Source: a virus. From it: a DNA stretch of 24,870 nucleotides. A program made the translations under genes and the position numbers. This document shows positions 7,156 through 16,649 of this stretch, piece by piece. Positions within the stretch are counted from its first letter, which is position 1. Each line of letters opens with the position of its first letter. The notes under the pieces were generated by a model. The model ran no database searches, was not told the origin of the DNA, and saw nothing but the letters and a program-made list of their open reading frames with translations. Location of the stretch: positions 1 to 24,870 of the IMG/VR virus record IMGVR_UViG_3300028590_000085; one strand, 5' to 3'.

Positions 7156-7725
7156 ATGGACCAAGACGCAGGCAAAGTCAGAATCATCAATATCGCTCTC
7201 GCCCGAATCGGCGATGCAGCAATCACGGCCCTAGATGAGGGCACACCGCAACAGCAGAAGGCGGTCACGTTCTTCACGAATACACGTGAATCGCTGTTGA
7301 GGCAGCACCCATGGAACTTTGCGGTCCATGAGGTCGAGTTGGCGCGTATCCCCAACGAGCGCCCCTTCGAGTTCAGCTACGCGTTTCAGCTACCGGCTGA
7401 CTACATCCGGTTGCTCAAGGTCATCGACGCGGACAGCTACAAGGTCCAAGGCCGTCGCATCCTCAGCAACGAGAAGGTCTGCAGGATTCGCTACGTCCGG
7501 GACGTGGAAGACCCAGCGCTGTGGGACGCATCCTTCACAGACGCTTTCACTTATCAGCTAGCCGCAGCGATCTGCTTTAGCACGGTCGGTCAGGCATCCA
7601 TGGCCGAGCTGATGGCTGGCCTCGCAGAGCAGAAGCTACGACAAGCCAAGTACATCGACTCAACAGAGGATGTGCAAGAGGCGATGGACGAGAACCGATC
7701 GCCTGCGTACACGGCGAGGTTCTGA
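7156..7725 (+). CDS. Tail tubular protein A (adaptor)
   Basis: A 189-residue protein of the T7 gp11 type, which forms the ring between portal and tail nozzle. Recognisable features are the opening IINIALARIGDAAITAL, the RESLLRQHPWNFA segment, and FSYAFQLPADYIRLLKV, followed by a helical C terminus with QAKYIDS. This family typically has about 180-200 residues. It is followed after three bases by the tail tubular B gene, the usual order. The ATG lies directly after the hairpin of element 3. Confidence 0.92.
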   Translation: MDQDAGKVRIINIALARIGDAAITALDEGTPQQQKAVTFFTNTRESLLRQHPWNFAVHEVELARIPNERPFEFSYAFQLPADYIRLLKVIDADSYKVQGRRILSNEKVCRIRYVRDVEDPALWDASFTDAFTYQLAAAICFSTVGQASMAELMAGLAEQKLRQAKYIDSTEDVQEAMDENRSPAYTARF

Positions 7726-7728
7726 CCC

Positions 7729-9708
7729 ATGCCGGTTCTCGATCACATCCAGACGACGTTCGACTTCGGCGAAATCTCACCGCGCCTCGATGCTCGGATC
7801 GACCTGCCTGCCTACAAGAAGGGCCTCAAAACCCAGGAGAACAGCTACACGCTGGTGCACGGGCCTGCAACCAAGCGCAGAGGCACGATGTACCAGGGAG
7901 AGGCAAGGAACTCAGCGCAACGAGTCCGCCTGATCCCATACACCTACGACCAGAACAACCAGTTCATCCTGGTCTTCAACGACGGGCGCATCGAGTTCCT
8001 GAAGAACTGGCAGTTCGTCGAGTCGTCTCCCGGTGTTCGGTACTCGATCACCATGCCGTACACGGAATCCCAACTGGACGACATTCGCTTTACGCAGCCG
8101 GGAAACACGATGTTCCTCGCGCACGCTTCGCACTTCCCGAAGCAGCTTTCCCGCATCAGCGACACCAACTGGGTACTTGCGAACATCCCGTTCATCTACC
8201 GTGCGGTCAGCGACGTGACGTTCTCGAATGCCTTCATCACGTTCCGGCTCATCAACGGCTCCACGAAGTTCGTGTCTGGACAGTCCTTCACCATCACTAC
8301 ATCCTCAGGGGCCATCAGCTCCGTGAGTGCCATTTCTGGTGCTGGAAACGGGCAAGTCGCCGCTGTGGCCTCTATGCCGGGCGCATCCACCAGCGAGACA
8401 TGGACTGTCACCTGCGTGTTGGCTTCCGATTCGCGCCAGGAGTGGACCGTCACGGGCTCAGTGTCTGGCGCATCGCCAGCCTACTGGAAGACCGGCAACT
8501 ATCCGCAGGCCGTGGCCTCGTTCGATCAACGCCTGTACTTCGGAGGATCACCCCAGTTTCCACAGCACATCTGGGGGTCCGCAGCCGGCGACTTTCTGAA
8601 CTTCTCGGTTGGCAACCGTGAGAACGACGCTGTCATCCTTCAGCTTCTGAGCAACGACCACGCAGCAATCCAGCACTTGGTTGGCGCTCGAAATCTGATG
8701 CCAATGACGACTTCCACGGAGTTCAGCTTGTCCGGTGTCAACAACTCGTCCGTGTCAGGCATCTCCGCCAACAACGTCAAGGACCACACCCGACACGGTA
8801 GCTCCAACGTCAGGCCACTCCGTATCGGACGTGAGGTGATCTTCGTCCAGCGGGACGGCAAGAAGGTCCGAGCCATCAGCTACTCGGTCACGGAGGACGC
8901 CAACGTCGCTCCCGACATCACCGTATTTGCTGAGCACTTGACCGAAGGCAAGCACATCGTTGACATGGCCCTCGCATCCGCCCCCGACTACATCGCCTGG
9001 ATGGTCTGCAGCGACGGCACGATGCTATCCCTCACGCTGGCCCGTGACTACGAGACCAACGCCTGGGCACGCCACACCACTGACGGTCAATTCGAGTCGA
9101 TTGCGACACTCCCAGGCGATGGGGTAGATGACGTGTACGTGGTCGTGAGACGGACCATCGACGGTGTGGAGAAGCGCTACATCGAGATGTTCGACTATGA
9201 GGACCTCGATACCGTCTACACGGACTGCAGCATCTACTACAACGGCACGCCAACAACGACCATCAGCGGCCTTGACCACCTGAAGGGAAAGACCGTTGCC
9301 GTGATGACCGACGGTGTCGTTCACCCTGTTCGCACTGTCAACGAGGATGGTGAGATCGTGCTACAGCGACCAGCATCCCGAGTCTGGGCTGGTCTACCGT
9401 TTACCATGAAGTTGGAGTTGCTGAGCCCTGAGTACGGGGACGTGAACGCCTCCTCACAGGCCAAGAAGGTGAAAGCGACTGAAATCTTCGTCAAGTTCCA
9501 CAGGAGTGTGGCCGCCAAGGTCAACGGTCGTGAAGTGATCCACAGGAGTCTGGCTGATGGCCTCGACACTGCGCCGACCCCGTTCACAGGAACGAAGCGC
9601 ATCGACGGAGACAACAGCTGGGTAGCCCCGCACTACACCTTGATCGAATCCGAGAACCCGACTTCGCTGACAGTTCTCAGCGTGATCACACGCTCTGCAA
9701 TCAACTGA
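7729..9708 (+). CDS. Tail tubular protein B (tail nozzle)
   Basis: A 659-residue, beta-rich protein of the T7 gp12 type, which forms the distal nozzle of the short tail and usually holds the fibres. The N terminus shows FGEISPRLDARIDLPAYKKG and GPATKRRGTMYQGEA, a pattern found in podovirus nozzle proteins (a pattern of removing or replacing host contacts is not implied). Later segments include a DQRLYFGGSPQFPQHIWGS stretch typical of these proteins. It starts three bases after tail tubular A. The product is somewhat shorter than T7 gp12 (about 794 aa). No depolymerase motif is evident. Confidence 0.92.
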   Translation: MPVLDHIQTTFDFGEISPRLDARIDLPAYKKGLKTQENSYTLVHGPATKRRGTMYQGEARNSAQRVRLIPYTYDQNNQFILVFNDGRIEFLKNWQFVESSPGVRYSITMPYTESQLDDIRFTQPGNTMFLAHASHFPKQLSRISDTNWVLANIPFIYRAVSDVTFSNAFITFRLINGSTKFVSGQSFTITTSSGAISSVSAISGAGNGQVAAVASMPGASTSETWTVTCVLASDSRQEWTVTGSVSGASPAYWKTGNYPQAVASFDQRLYFGGSPQFPQHIWGSAAGDFLNFSVGNRENDAVILQLLSNDHAAIQHLVGARNLMPMTTSTEFSLSGVNNSSVSGISANNVKDHTRHGSSNVRPLRIGREVIFVQRDGKKVRAISYSVTEDANVAPDITVFAEHLTEGKHIVDMALASAPDYIAWMVCSDGTMLSLTLARDYETNAWARHTTDGQFESIATLPGDGVDDVYVVVRRTIDGVEKRYIEMFDYEDLDTVYTDCSIYYNGTPTTTISGLDHLKGKTVAVMTDGVVHPVRTVNEDGEIVLQRPASRVWAGLPFTMKLELLSPEYGDVNASSQAKKVKATEIFVKFHRSVAAKVNGREVIHRSLADGLDTAPTPFTGTKRIDGDNSWVAPHYTLIESENPTSLTVLSVITRSAIN

Positions 9709-9724
9709 TCTCGCATCGTCTCAC

Positions 9725-9754
9725 TAAATAGTTCTCACACAACAGAGTGGGAAC
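9725..9754 (+). promoter_or_regulatory. Late-gene element 4: TAAATAG plus hairpin
   Basis: TAAATAG (9725-9731), then GTTCTCAC (9731-9738) pairs with GTGGGAAC (9747-9754) as 8 bp with one wobble. The loop is ACAACAGA. The ATG of the GNAT gene follows five bases after the stem. Any ribosome-binding sequence (GTGGGAA) lies in the 3' arm. Confidence 0.65.
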
Positions 9755-9759
9755 TACAC

Positions 9760-10227
9760 ATGCACGTGAGACAAGCCGTCCTAGAGGACATCCCAGCCTT
9801 CGTCGAACTCGGCCGCGAGATGCACTCCGAGAGCAGCGTCTTCAGCCGGTACAACTTCGACGCGACGAAGCTCGCCGCCTACCTTCAGCAGCTCATCGAG
9901 AGCGATTGGGGCATCGTCCTCACCCTCATTGCCGATGAATCAATCGCCGGCGGATTTGCTGGCGTGATCGTTCCGCATTGGTTTGGGCATGACGCTTGGG
10001 CATCTGACATCGCCCTGTTCGTCAGCGCAGGGCATCGAGTCAGCCGTGCTGGCTTGCTTCTGCTCAACAACTACGTGGAGACGGCAAGACAGAAGGGTGC
10101 AGACCAGATCGTCATGGCGAACTCCACTGGCTACGAGCCCGATCGGGTGGCAAAGCTGTTCGGATCGGTCGGCTTCGAGAAGGTGGGCTACGTGATGTCG
10201 ATGCACGTCCCGAAGGGAGGTCAGTAA
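9760..10227 (+). CDS. GNAT-family N-acetyltransferase
   Basis: A 155-residue protein with the GNAT layout: an N-terminal VRQAVLEDIPAFVELGREM strand-helix, a central strand ending in DIALFVSAGHRVSRAGLLLL, where the VSAGHRVSRAG loop corresponds to the acetyl-CoA pyrophosphate-binding region, and a C-terminal part with VAKLFGSVGFEKVGYVM, the usual last helix and strand. The enzyme should transfer an acetyl group from acetyl-CoA to an amine; the substrate is unknown. Similar genes occur among virion genes of other short-tailed phages. It opens the internal virion protein block and overlaps the next gene by one base (TAATG). Confidence 0.88.
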   Translation: MHVRQAVLEDIPAFVELGREMHSESSVFSRYNFDATKLAAYLQQLIESDWGIVLTLIADESIAGGFAGVIVPHWFGHDAWASDIALFVSAGHRVSRAGLLLLNNYVETARQKGADQIVMANSTGYEPDRVAKLFGSVGFEKVGYVMSMHVPKGGQ

Positions 10228-10763
10228 TGTGCGTCACAGCAGCAGTAGCCGTTGTCGGGCTGGCTTCCGCTGGAATGTCCGCCAATGCTCAGAGGCAAGC
10301 AGGCAAGGCATCGGCGATTGAGTCACGAGTGGCAGGGTTTGCCGCCGACTACGAAGGTCAACTGGATCGCGCGCTTCGCAACATGGAGGCGGACGACACG
10401 ATGACCGCTGCCCAGAAGGAAGCCAATGAAATCCGCAGGCAACAGTTGATGGTCCGTGGCCAGATGGCTGTAGCGCAATCAGGATCGGGCGTCGTCATGG
10501 GTGAAGGCTCAGCACAAGCTGCCATGGACCTCGCAGACACGCTGGCCGCATCTGACACCCTTGCTGCCCTCTACAGCGGTGTCAACAAAGCGGTCTCCAT
10601 CCGCTACCAAGGCGAACAGTCCGCCAGAGCTGGGGCCAACGCGCTCGTCTCGGCCAATCGCAGCGCTGCAAACACCGAAAGCGCATCACGTCTCAACGCT
10701 GCTGGAACGCTGCTTGGCGGTGTTGCCCAGGCTGGCGGGGTGTACTACGGAGCCAAGAAATGA
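10227..10763 (+). CDS. Internal virion protein, gp14-like
   Basis: A 178-residue Ala/Ser/Gln-rich protein with a hydrophobic, glycine-containing N terminus (AAVAVVGLASAGMSANAQRQAG), long helices, and a second small-residue hydrophobic stretch at the C terminus (LLGGVAQAGGVYYG). Size, composition and position, first of three proteins between tail nozzle and terminases, match the T7 gp14-type ejected protein, which in T7 forms the channel part in the outer membrane. The start overlaps the GNAT stop, and the stop overlaps the next start (ATGA). Confidence 0.82.
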   Translation: MCVTAAVAVVGLASAGMSANAQRQAGKASAIESRVAGFAADYEGQLDRALRNMEADDTMTAAQKEANEIRRQQLMVRGQMAVAQSGSGVVMGEGSAQAAMDLADTLAASDTLAALYSGVNKAVSIRYQGEQSARAGANALVSANRSAANTESASRLNAAGTLLGGVAQAGGVYYGAKK

Positions 10764-13027
10764 CCATCAGAATTCCAGACAACACCCGATCCGCGCCGTT
10801 AACACCCGGCGCAGGCGATGCGGGACCAGACCCAACACGAGTCTTCGGAGGTCGCCAGGAGAAGTTCAGCAACCAGCCGCAAGTTCAACGTGGTGTCGGT
10901 GGTGTGCCCGTACAGAACGCAGCAGCGCCCTACGAGGCAGCAGCACGCACCTTCCAGCAGGTAGGCAACGCAGTCACAGGCGCCGTTGACCAAGTGCAAG
11001 CGCTTCAAGCTGCCAACGAGACGGGCCGCGCAAAGCTCATGCTGTTGGAGATCGAGAAACAAGACGCCGCGCTTCGGGACCGACTTTCGGCTGACCCTGA
11101 CTTTGCGAAGCGCACTACGACCGAGCAGGCAGACCGCTACCAGACAGAGCGCGACCTGTTCATCGACAAGGCAAAGGCAGACGCTGGTCTGTCCCACCAG
11201 AAGGTGGTCAAGGAACTGGACTTGGAGCTTGAGCAGTTCAAGGTGCGCAGCGGGATCGACTATCACGAGCGCGTCATCAAGCCCCGCGTTGTCGCTGAAG
11301 CGAAGATCACCGACACGAAGAGCGACAACCTGGTCATCGACACCGTCACCCTTGACCCGACGCCGGAGAACGTGGGCAAGGCAGCGGCGAACATCGTTGA
11401 GCGATACGACGACCCACGTGCGTATGCCGTCTATGGCGCGCATGGTGCCAAGGTCATGCGTGAAGCAGCCATCAAGCGCCTGCAGGATGCCACCCTCGTC
11501 GGATTCCAAGACACGCTGGAGAAGTCGCCCATCGCGACCTACAACGGGGGAGAGATCACCAAGGAGAGCATGCAGTCCGGTGAGGTCGCAATGCGAATCG
11601 CTGACCAGAAGTTCCGCTTCTCAAACGTCGTCGGTCAGCTCCCCCTCACTGAGCAGGCCAAAGCCGTCTTGATCGACCGTGGCAACAAGTACATCGACCA
11701 GTTCTCCAAGAAGGCGATCAGCGACCACAACGCCCTCGTCAAAGAGCAGAACAAGCAGCGACTGGACCAGATTCAGGACAACCTCGATACATGGTCGGTG
11801 CAGTTCGGCGTCCTGGCACGTCAAGGCGCTCTGACAGAACGCGAGGCATTCAGCCAATTCGAGAAGCTCGTCAACGACCCGGCCATCAAGGACGATCCGC
11901 AGGCCGTCAAGAAGGCTTACCTCGCGTATGACAAGGTGTCCGACGAGATCGCTGCTCAGCGCCGCCACCGTGAGCGCATGGAGTCCGATCGTAGAACCAG
12001 GCTGTCCATCGCTGAGCTTCGAGTAGCCAATGACGTAGGTGTCAGCGGCAGTTCGCTCGATCAGGTATGGAAGAAGAACGGCACTCTCACGTCCTTCTTC
12101 AACAACGACAACCGCCTCAATGAAGCGCACCTTGCAGACATTGCCAAGGCTGGCGCAGTACCAACCTCCGTCATCGGGTCGATCCGAAACGACCTTGCCA
12201 GTGGCGACCAACTGGTCCAAGCGCGCGGCATCGTCAACCTCATGGCGATCAAGAACCACTCGTCGAAGGCACAGCAGGCCCTGTACAGGGAGCTTCCAGA
12301 CGAGTACGCAGGCGTCATCAACCGCCTGGACAACGGACAGACCCCCAAGGAGGCACTGTCGTTCCTGACCAGACCACGCAACACGCCCGACGTGGAGAAG
12401 AAGCTACGCAATCAGGCGGACAGCAAGAAGCCGAAGGAGATTGCGCTGAAGGCCATGAAGGACGCTGGATTCGACCCAGAAAAGATGGGTGGAGGCATGA
12501 AGGAGGAAGCGTTCGATCAATGGCGCGATGCCTACAGCCGAGCCAATGGCGACGAGAAGCTGGCGAGCGATCTGTTCCGCCAAGACCTCGCAAAGAACCG
12601 GACCTGGGGTGTCTCTAAGTTCACCGACAAGGTCGAGAAGTACCCGCTGACGAACTTCACTGGCTCAAAGGACGTGGCAACGCAGTTGATCAACAAGGAC
12701 TTCCCTGAGACGGTTGGCAAGACCGTAGTCCCTGTGTTCAACGGTATCCGAACCAGCGACGGCGAGCAGATTCCGACCTATGACATATTCGTCAAGGGCG
12801 ATGACGGTCTGCTAGAGCGTGTCACTTCAGATCGACGGGTGTTCTACACCACCAGGGAAGAGGTGGGCGCCTTGGTCGAAGCTGAGCGCAACAAGGCTAT
12901 CCAGGCAGAGGTGGATAAGGCACAGGCGCAACGTGACAAGGATCTTGCAGCGGAACTCCGTGGCCGTCCGAATGCGGATGCCCTCAAGAACAGACCGCTC
13001 ATGGACAGATTTGGAGACAAGAACTAA
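10760..13027 (+). CDS. Internal virion protein, gp15-like
   Basis: A 755-residue, highly charged and mostly helical protein in the position of T7 gp15 (747 aa), an internal core protein ejected into the periplasm on infection. The N terminus is Pro/Gly-rich (about 1-50), followed by a helix with FQQVGNAVTGAVDQVQAL, a pattern I recall at the start of such proteins, then long helical repeats. No enzymatic motif is visible. It is coupled to both neighbours by start/stop overlaps (ATGA upstream, TAATG downstream). Confidence 0.82.
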   Translation: MTIRIPDNTRSAPLTPGAGDAGPDPTRVFGGRQEKFSNQPQVQRGVGGVPVQNAAAPYEAAARTFQQVGNAVTGAVDQVQALQAANETGRAKLMLLEIEKQDAALRDRLSADPDFAKRTTTEQADRYQTERDLFIDKAKADAGLSHQKVVKELDLELEQFKVRSGIDYHERVIKPRVVAEAKITDTKSDNLVIDTVTLDPTPENVGKAAANIVERYDDPRAYAVYGAHGAKVMREAAIKRLQDATLVGFQDTLEKSPIATYNGGEITKESMQSGEVAMRIADQKFRFSNVVGQLPLTEQAKAVLIDRGNKYIDQFSKKAISDHNALVKEQNKQRLDQIQDNLDTWSVQFGVLARQGALTEREAFSQFEKLVNDPAIKDDPQAVKKAYLAYDKVSDEIAAQRRHRERMESDRRTRLSIAELRVANDVGVSGSSLDQVWKKNGTLTSFFNNDNRLNEAHLADIAKAGAVPTSVIGSIRNDLASGDQLVQARGIVNLMAIKNHSSKAQQALYRELPDEYAGVINRLDNGQTPKEALSFLTRPRNTPDVEKKLRNQADSKKPKEIALKAMKDAGFDPEKMGGGMKEEAFDQWRDAYSRANGDEKLASDLFRQDLAKNRTWGVSKFTDKVEKYPLTNFTGSKDVATQLINKDFPETVGKTVVPVFNGIRTSDGEQIPTYDIFVKGDDGLLERVTSDRRVFYTTREEVGALVEAERNKAIQAEVDKAQAQRDKDLAAELRGRPNADALKNRPLMDRFGDKN

Positions 13028-16000
13028 TGGCGATCCTCGACACTACCGATTGGGGCTCTGACGACAACGACCCGAACGCACCAGCTGCAGCCAAGAAGCC
13101 GACCCGTACAGGGTTCGTAGATGGCGTCAAGGCGACATGGGCGCAGGAATCCATCTGGCAGGGCAGCAAGGTCCGCTCAGTCACCGAGTACCCCTACGAC
13201 GCATCCTTCGACTACAAGTCCTATGACCAAGACCTCTGGCCGCTGGTAGCTGGCGCACGCAACAAGGAGCACGCTGACAACATCGTCGAGCAGGCCACCA
13301 TCGAGCGCAGGAACAAGGAGATCATGGACAACCAGAACTGGGCACTTGGTCTTGCAACGGGTGTCACGGTTGGCCTGACCAACCCGCTCAATTACATCGG
13401 CCTTGGCAAGGCTGCAACGCTGACCACGGCCGCAGTCAAGGGCGCTGCCGGCGCCGTGCTTGGTACTGCAGCCACAGAGCCACTCCTGCACTCAAGGCAG
13501 GTTACACGCACGCTGGAGGATTCCGCCTTGAACGTGGCAGGCTCGGCCCTGTTGGGTGCACCACTTGGTGCAGCTGGAAAGCTGGTCAGCAACCGATTCA
13601 CCGAGGGAACATGGCTGGGTGGCAAGCCCAACGTGTCGAAGTCCAAGCTGTTTGAATCCATCGAGAGTGGATACGGCGCCGACTCCATCAGCGCAGCAAG
13701 GGCGCGTACTCGAACGGCTGAGGATGCCGCTATCGCAGACGCACCATGGATGCCCAAGGGCTGGACTGAGAAGCTGTACCGATTCAGCATAGTCGGGCCG
13801 ATCCGTCGATCAGCCAACCAACGCACCCAGACATCCGATTTCCTGGCAACCCGAAACGCCGCACAGGCGCTGGTCAGCAACAAGCTGGCGACAGGCGAGA
13901 ACGCTGCAGGCGTTGCATCCGAGGTGCCCCTTGAGTTCGGTATCCGCCAGAACGAGCGCGCTGCTTTCACCAAGCTGGTTGACCTTGACAAGAACATGCG
14001 TGATGCGTGGTGGGCAAAGGTCGATTCGGGACACTACGACGCCTCGAAGATTCTTGAGACGCTTCGAGCCTTCGATCCGGCGCTGAGCCCCGACTACAAG
14101 GTCACGCGAACCACCTTCGACAAGCTTCTCAAGTACCACATGGCCGACGCCGACCTTGTGAAGGACATGCCCGAAATCGAGACACGCGCCAAGATCGAAG
14201 TGGATCAACGAGCACAGATCGACGCGGACAAGATCGACTTCGGTGTCTACAAGGACAAGAGCCAGCTCATCGACATCAGCACAGGCCTAAAGGTCGTCAA
14301 GCCAGAAGACAGCGTTGAAGCCATCGAGCTACGCAAGCTGAAGACTGAGCGTGACGAGCTGGCCGAGGAGTTGAAGCGCGCTTCAGCCTCTGCGGTTCCA
14401 CAGGGCGAGCTTGACCTGATGAAGGCGAAGATGGACGCCCTGGCAGAAGAGGCAATCAACCCCGCCAACCGGGGTGACAAGGAACTTCTCAAACGCATTC
14501 GTGAAGAGCACTCCAAGTTGCGCAAGGAGTACGACAAGGCCCGCCTTCCAAGGGTCGCCAAGGAAGAGATCGAGGCCATTCGCAAGCGTGCCGCCGAGGT
14601 GAGCGCATCCATTGACGAGTACTCCGACCGTCTTGCACAGCGTGTCATCGAATACGACAGCCTGGTCCCAACCTCCAAGACCCACCGATTCGCCTACGAG
14701 GACGGCTCCTACTACCTGTCCCGCGCGTTCGACAAAGGCCGAATCCTTGGCAACCGAGACGCCTTTCAGCAGTCATTGATCGAGGGCTGGGCAGCACGCA
14801 ATCCCGAGATCGACGCCATGGACCCTGAAACGTACCTCGAACTCAAGCTGATGGCCGAGCAGGTCACCAACAAGCTGCTCAATGAGGAATACACCGTCTC
14901 GCTGGGTGAGCTTGCGCAGAACCTCGACCTGCCGGGCAAGTACACCAAGGGACGCACCTTGAATCTCGACGACCGCTTCCTGGTCAACTGGACTCACGAC
15001 GACATAGTGGCGACCCAAATGCGCCACCTCAGCCAGTCGATCACGGACATCGAAATGGCGAAGCGCGGCTTGAAGTTCGCCGACCTCATCAACAACATTC
15101 AAGACGAGTTCAAGGTCAAGGTCGATGAGATCAACGTCACGATGGGCGCGGGCACCAAGAAGGCTGCAAAGGCCATCAACGCACTTGCCCGTCAGAGAGA
15201 CGACGACATCAAAGAGCTTGAGTACATCATGCGCCGACTCAAGCGCAAGACCCCACCCAGCCAAGGCGCAGTAGCCGACTTCATCGACACGAGCGTCAAC
15301 CGACTGAACGTGGTTGCTGGAACCGTTCAGCTGGGATCATCAGCATTTCCGAACTCCCTTGGCGACGTGGCATCCACAGCCCGTGTCATGGGTACGGGCA
15401 ACATGCTCAGAGTGATCGGGAGGATGTTCAGCCCGGCAGACCTCGCAGACATGAAGTCCGAGGCGAAGGCGCTGGGCATCCTGACGCAGGATGTGGACAA
15501 CATCGTCCGTGAGCAACAGTTCTCCGAGATGCTGAGCGAGTCACTTGACCCGAACAAGGGCTTCAAGGGCACCGCTTCGCAGTACCTCGATCGCGGCCTG
15601 GACAAGCTCCAGAAGGGGTTCGCCACCGTCTCCCTGGTGGAGCCATGGACGAAGGTAACTCGCGTGGTGGCTACGGAGACGGCCAAGCGCCACATCGTCA
15701 AGTCAGCGTTCAAGGGCTGGGGCAAGCTGAGCAAGACGACTCAGATGGACTTCGCCAAGTTCTACATCGACGAGGACATGATGCAGCGAATTGCCAAGGA
15801 GGCACGCGCTCATGGCATGGACGAGAACAACTTCAAGGTCGCAGACATTGCAAGGTGGGAGGATCAGGAAGCGGCCCGCGTCATCAAGGCGTCCATCTAC
15901 GCCCACGTCGAGCAAGCACTGAACGTCCCATCGGTCGGTACTGGCTCGCAGTTCATGAATGAGCACACCATCGGCCGCATCCTCATGCGCTACCAGTCGT

Positions 16001-16605
16001 TCAACATGGCATCTCACGAGAGCATGTTGCTGTCGTCACTGCAGAACGGCGATGCATCCCGTCTGGCTGTAGGCGTCATGAACTACACGGCTCTGAACTT
16101 CATGTCCCTGCTGGCCTACGACACGATCACCGGTCGGGATACCAGCTGGGAAGGCTACTTCGGCACCCAGGATGCCCGTGAACTCACCGCATGGAAGATC
16201 CTGCTTCGTGGTGGCTTCGTCGCTGCTGGCGCCGATGGCGCTGTCGGGTTGCTCAAGCTGCTTGGTCACGACAAGTCCCCATTGGCTGAGCAACTGCGCG
16301 AGTGGTTCCCGAAGTCCATCGAAGACGAGGTCTTCCCGAAGTACAAGGAGGTGGACACCCTAGCCAAGCTGGCAGGGCCGACCTACGGCTACCTCGAAAA
16401 GGCGATCTCTACCGGAGCGGGCCTGTTGGATGGCGAGTGGACGCCCAAGGACGTGACTGGGATTAGATCGATACTTCCAGGTCAGAACATCGGCTGGCTG
16501 CGCAGCTCGATCGACTACGTCGAAGAGCTTCTTGGTGGCCGTGACGCAGACCGCAACGGCGGATCGAACTACACAAAGGACGCGGTGGAAGCCCTTACGC
16601 AATAG
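13027..16605 (+). CDS. Large internal virion protein, gp16-like
   Basis: A 1192-residue protein, the largest in the window, in the position of T7 gp16 (1318 aa), which spans the inner membrane during DNA ejection. Hydrophobic small-residue segments occur at about 105-150 (WALGLATGVTVGLTNPLNYIG and following) and about 170-190. A coiled-coil-rich part lies at about 420-545, and further hydrophobic segments at about 1020-1075. I do not see the soluble lytic transglycosylase signature that T7 gp16 carries at its N terminus, so wall digestion may rely on another protein. It overlaps the previous stop by one base. Late element 5 begins ten bases after its stop. Confidence 0.85.
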   Translation: MAILDTTDWGSDDNDPNAPAAAKKPTRTGFVDGVKATWAQESIWQGSKVRSVTEYPYDASFDYKSYDQDLWPLVAGARNKEHADNIVEQATIERRNKEIMDNQNWALGLATGVTVGLTNPLNYIGLGKAATLTTAAVKGAAGAVLGTAATEPLLHSRQVTRTLEDSALNVAGSALLGAPLGAAGKLVSNRFTEGTWLGGKPNVSKSKLFESIESGYGADSISAARARTRTAEDAAIADAPWMPKGWTEKLYRFSIVGPIRRSANQRTQTSDFLATRNAAQALVSNKLATGENAAGVASEVPLEFGIRQNERAAFTKLVDLDKNMRDAWWAKVDSGHYDASKILETLRAFDPALSPDYKVTRTTFDKLLKYHMADADLVKDMPEIETRAKIEVDQRAQIDADKIDFGVYKDKSQLIDISTGLKVVKPEDSVEAIELRKLKTERDELAEELKRASASAVPQGELDLMKAKMDALAEEAINPANRGDKELLKRIREEHSKLRKEYDKARLPRVAKEEIEAIRKRAAEVSASIDEYSDRLAQRVIEYDSLVPTSKTHRFAYEDGSYYLSRAFDKGRILGNRDAFQQSLIEGWAARNPEIDAMDPETYLELKLMAEQVTNKLLNEEYTVSLGELAQNLDLPGKYTKGRTLNLDDRFLVNWTHDDIVATQMRHLSQSITDIEMAKRGLKFADLINNIQDEFKVKVDEINVTMGAGTKKAAKAINALARQRDDDIKELEYIMRRLKRKTPPSQGAVADFIDTSVNRLNVVAGTVQLGSSAFPNSLGDVASTARVMGTGNMLRVIGRMFSPADLADMKSEAKALGILTQDVDNIVREQQFSEMLSESLDPNKGFKGTASQYLDRGLDKLQKGFATVSLVEPWTKVTRVVATETAKRHIVKSAFKGWGKLSKTTQMDFAKFYIDEDMMQRIAKEARAHGMDENNFKVADIARWEDQEAARVIKASIYAHVEQALNVPSVGTGSQFMNEHTIGRILMRYQSFNMASHESMLLSSLQNGDASRLAVGVMNYTALNFMSLLAYDTITGRDTSWEGYFGTQDARELTAWKILLRGGFVAAGADGAVGLLKLLGHDKSPLAEQLREWFPKSIEDEVFPKYKEVDTLAKLAGPTYGYLEKAISTGAGLLDGEWTPKDVTGIRSILPGQNIGWLRSSIDYVEELLGGRDADRNGGSNYTKDAVEALTQ

Positions 16606-16614
16606 CCCGCCAAG

Positions 16615-16646
16615 TAAATACCTGACGCACAACAACAAGCGTCAGG
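16615..16646 (+). promoter_or_regulatory. Late-gene element 5: TAAATAC plus perfect hairpin
   Basis: TAAATA (16615-16620), then CCTGACGC (16621-16628) pairs perfectly with GCGTCAGG (16639-16646). The loop is ACAACAACAA. The ATG of the small terminase gene starts three bases later. The stem sequence is unrelated to those of elements 4 and 6, yet the architecture is the same. Confidence 0.7.
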
Positions 16647-16649
16647 TAC

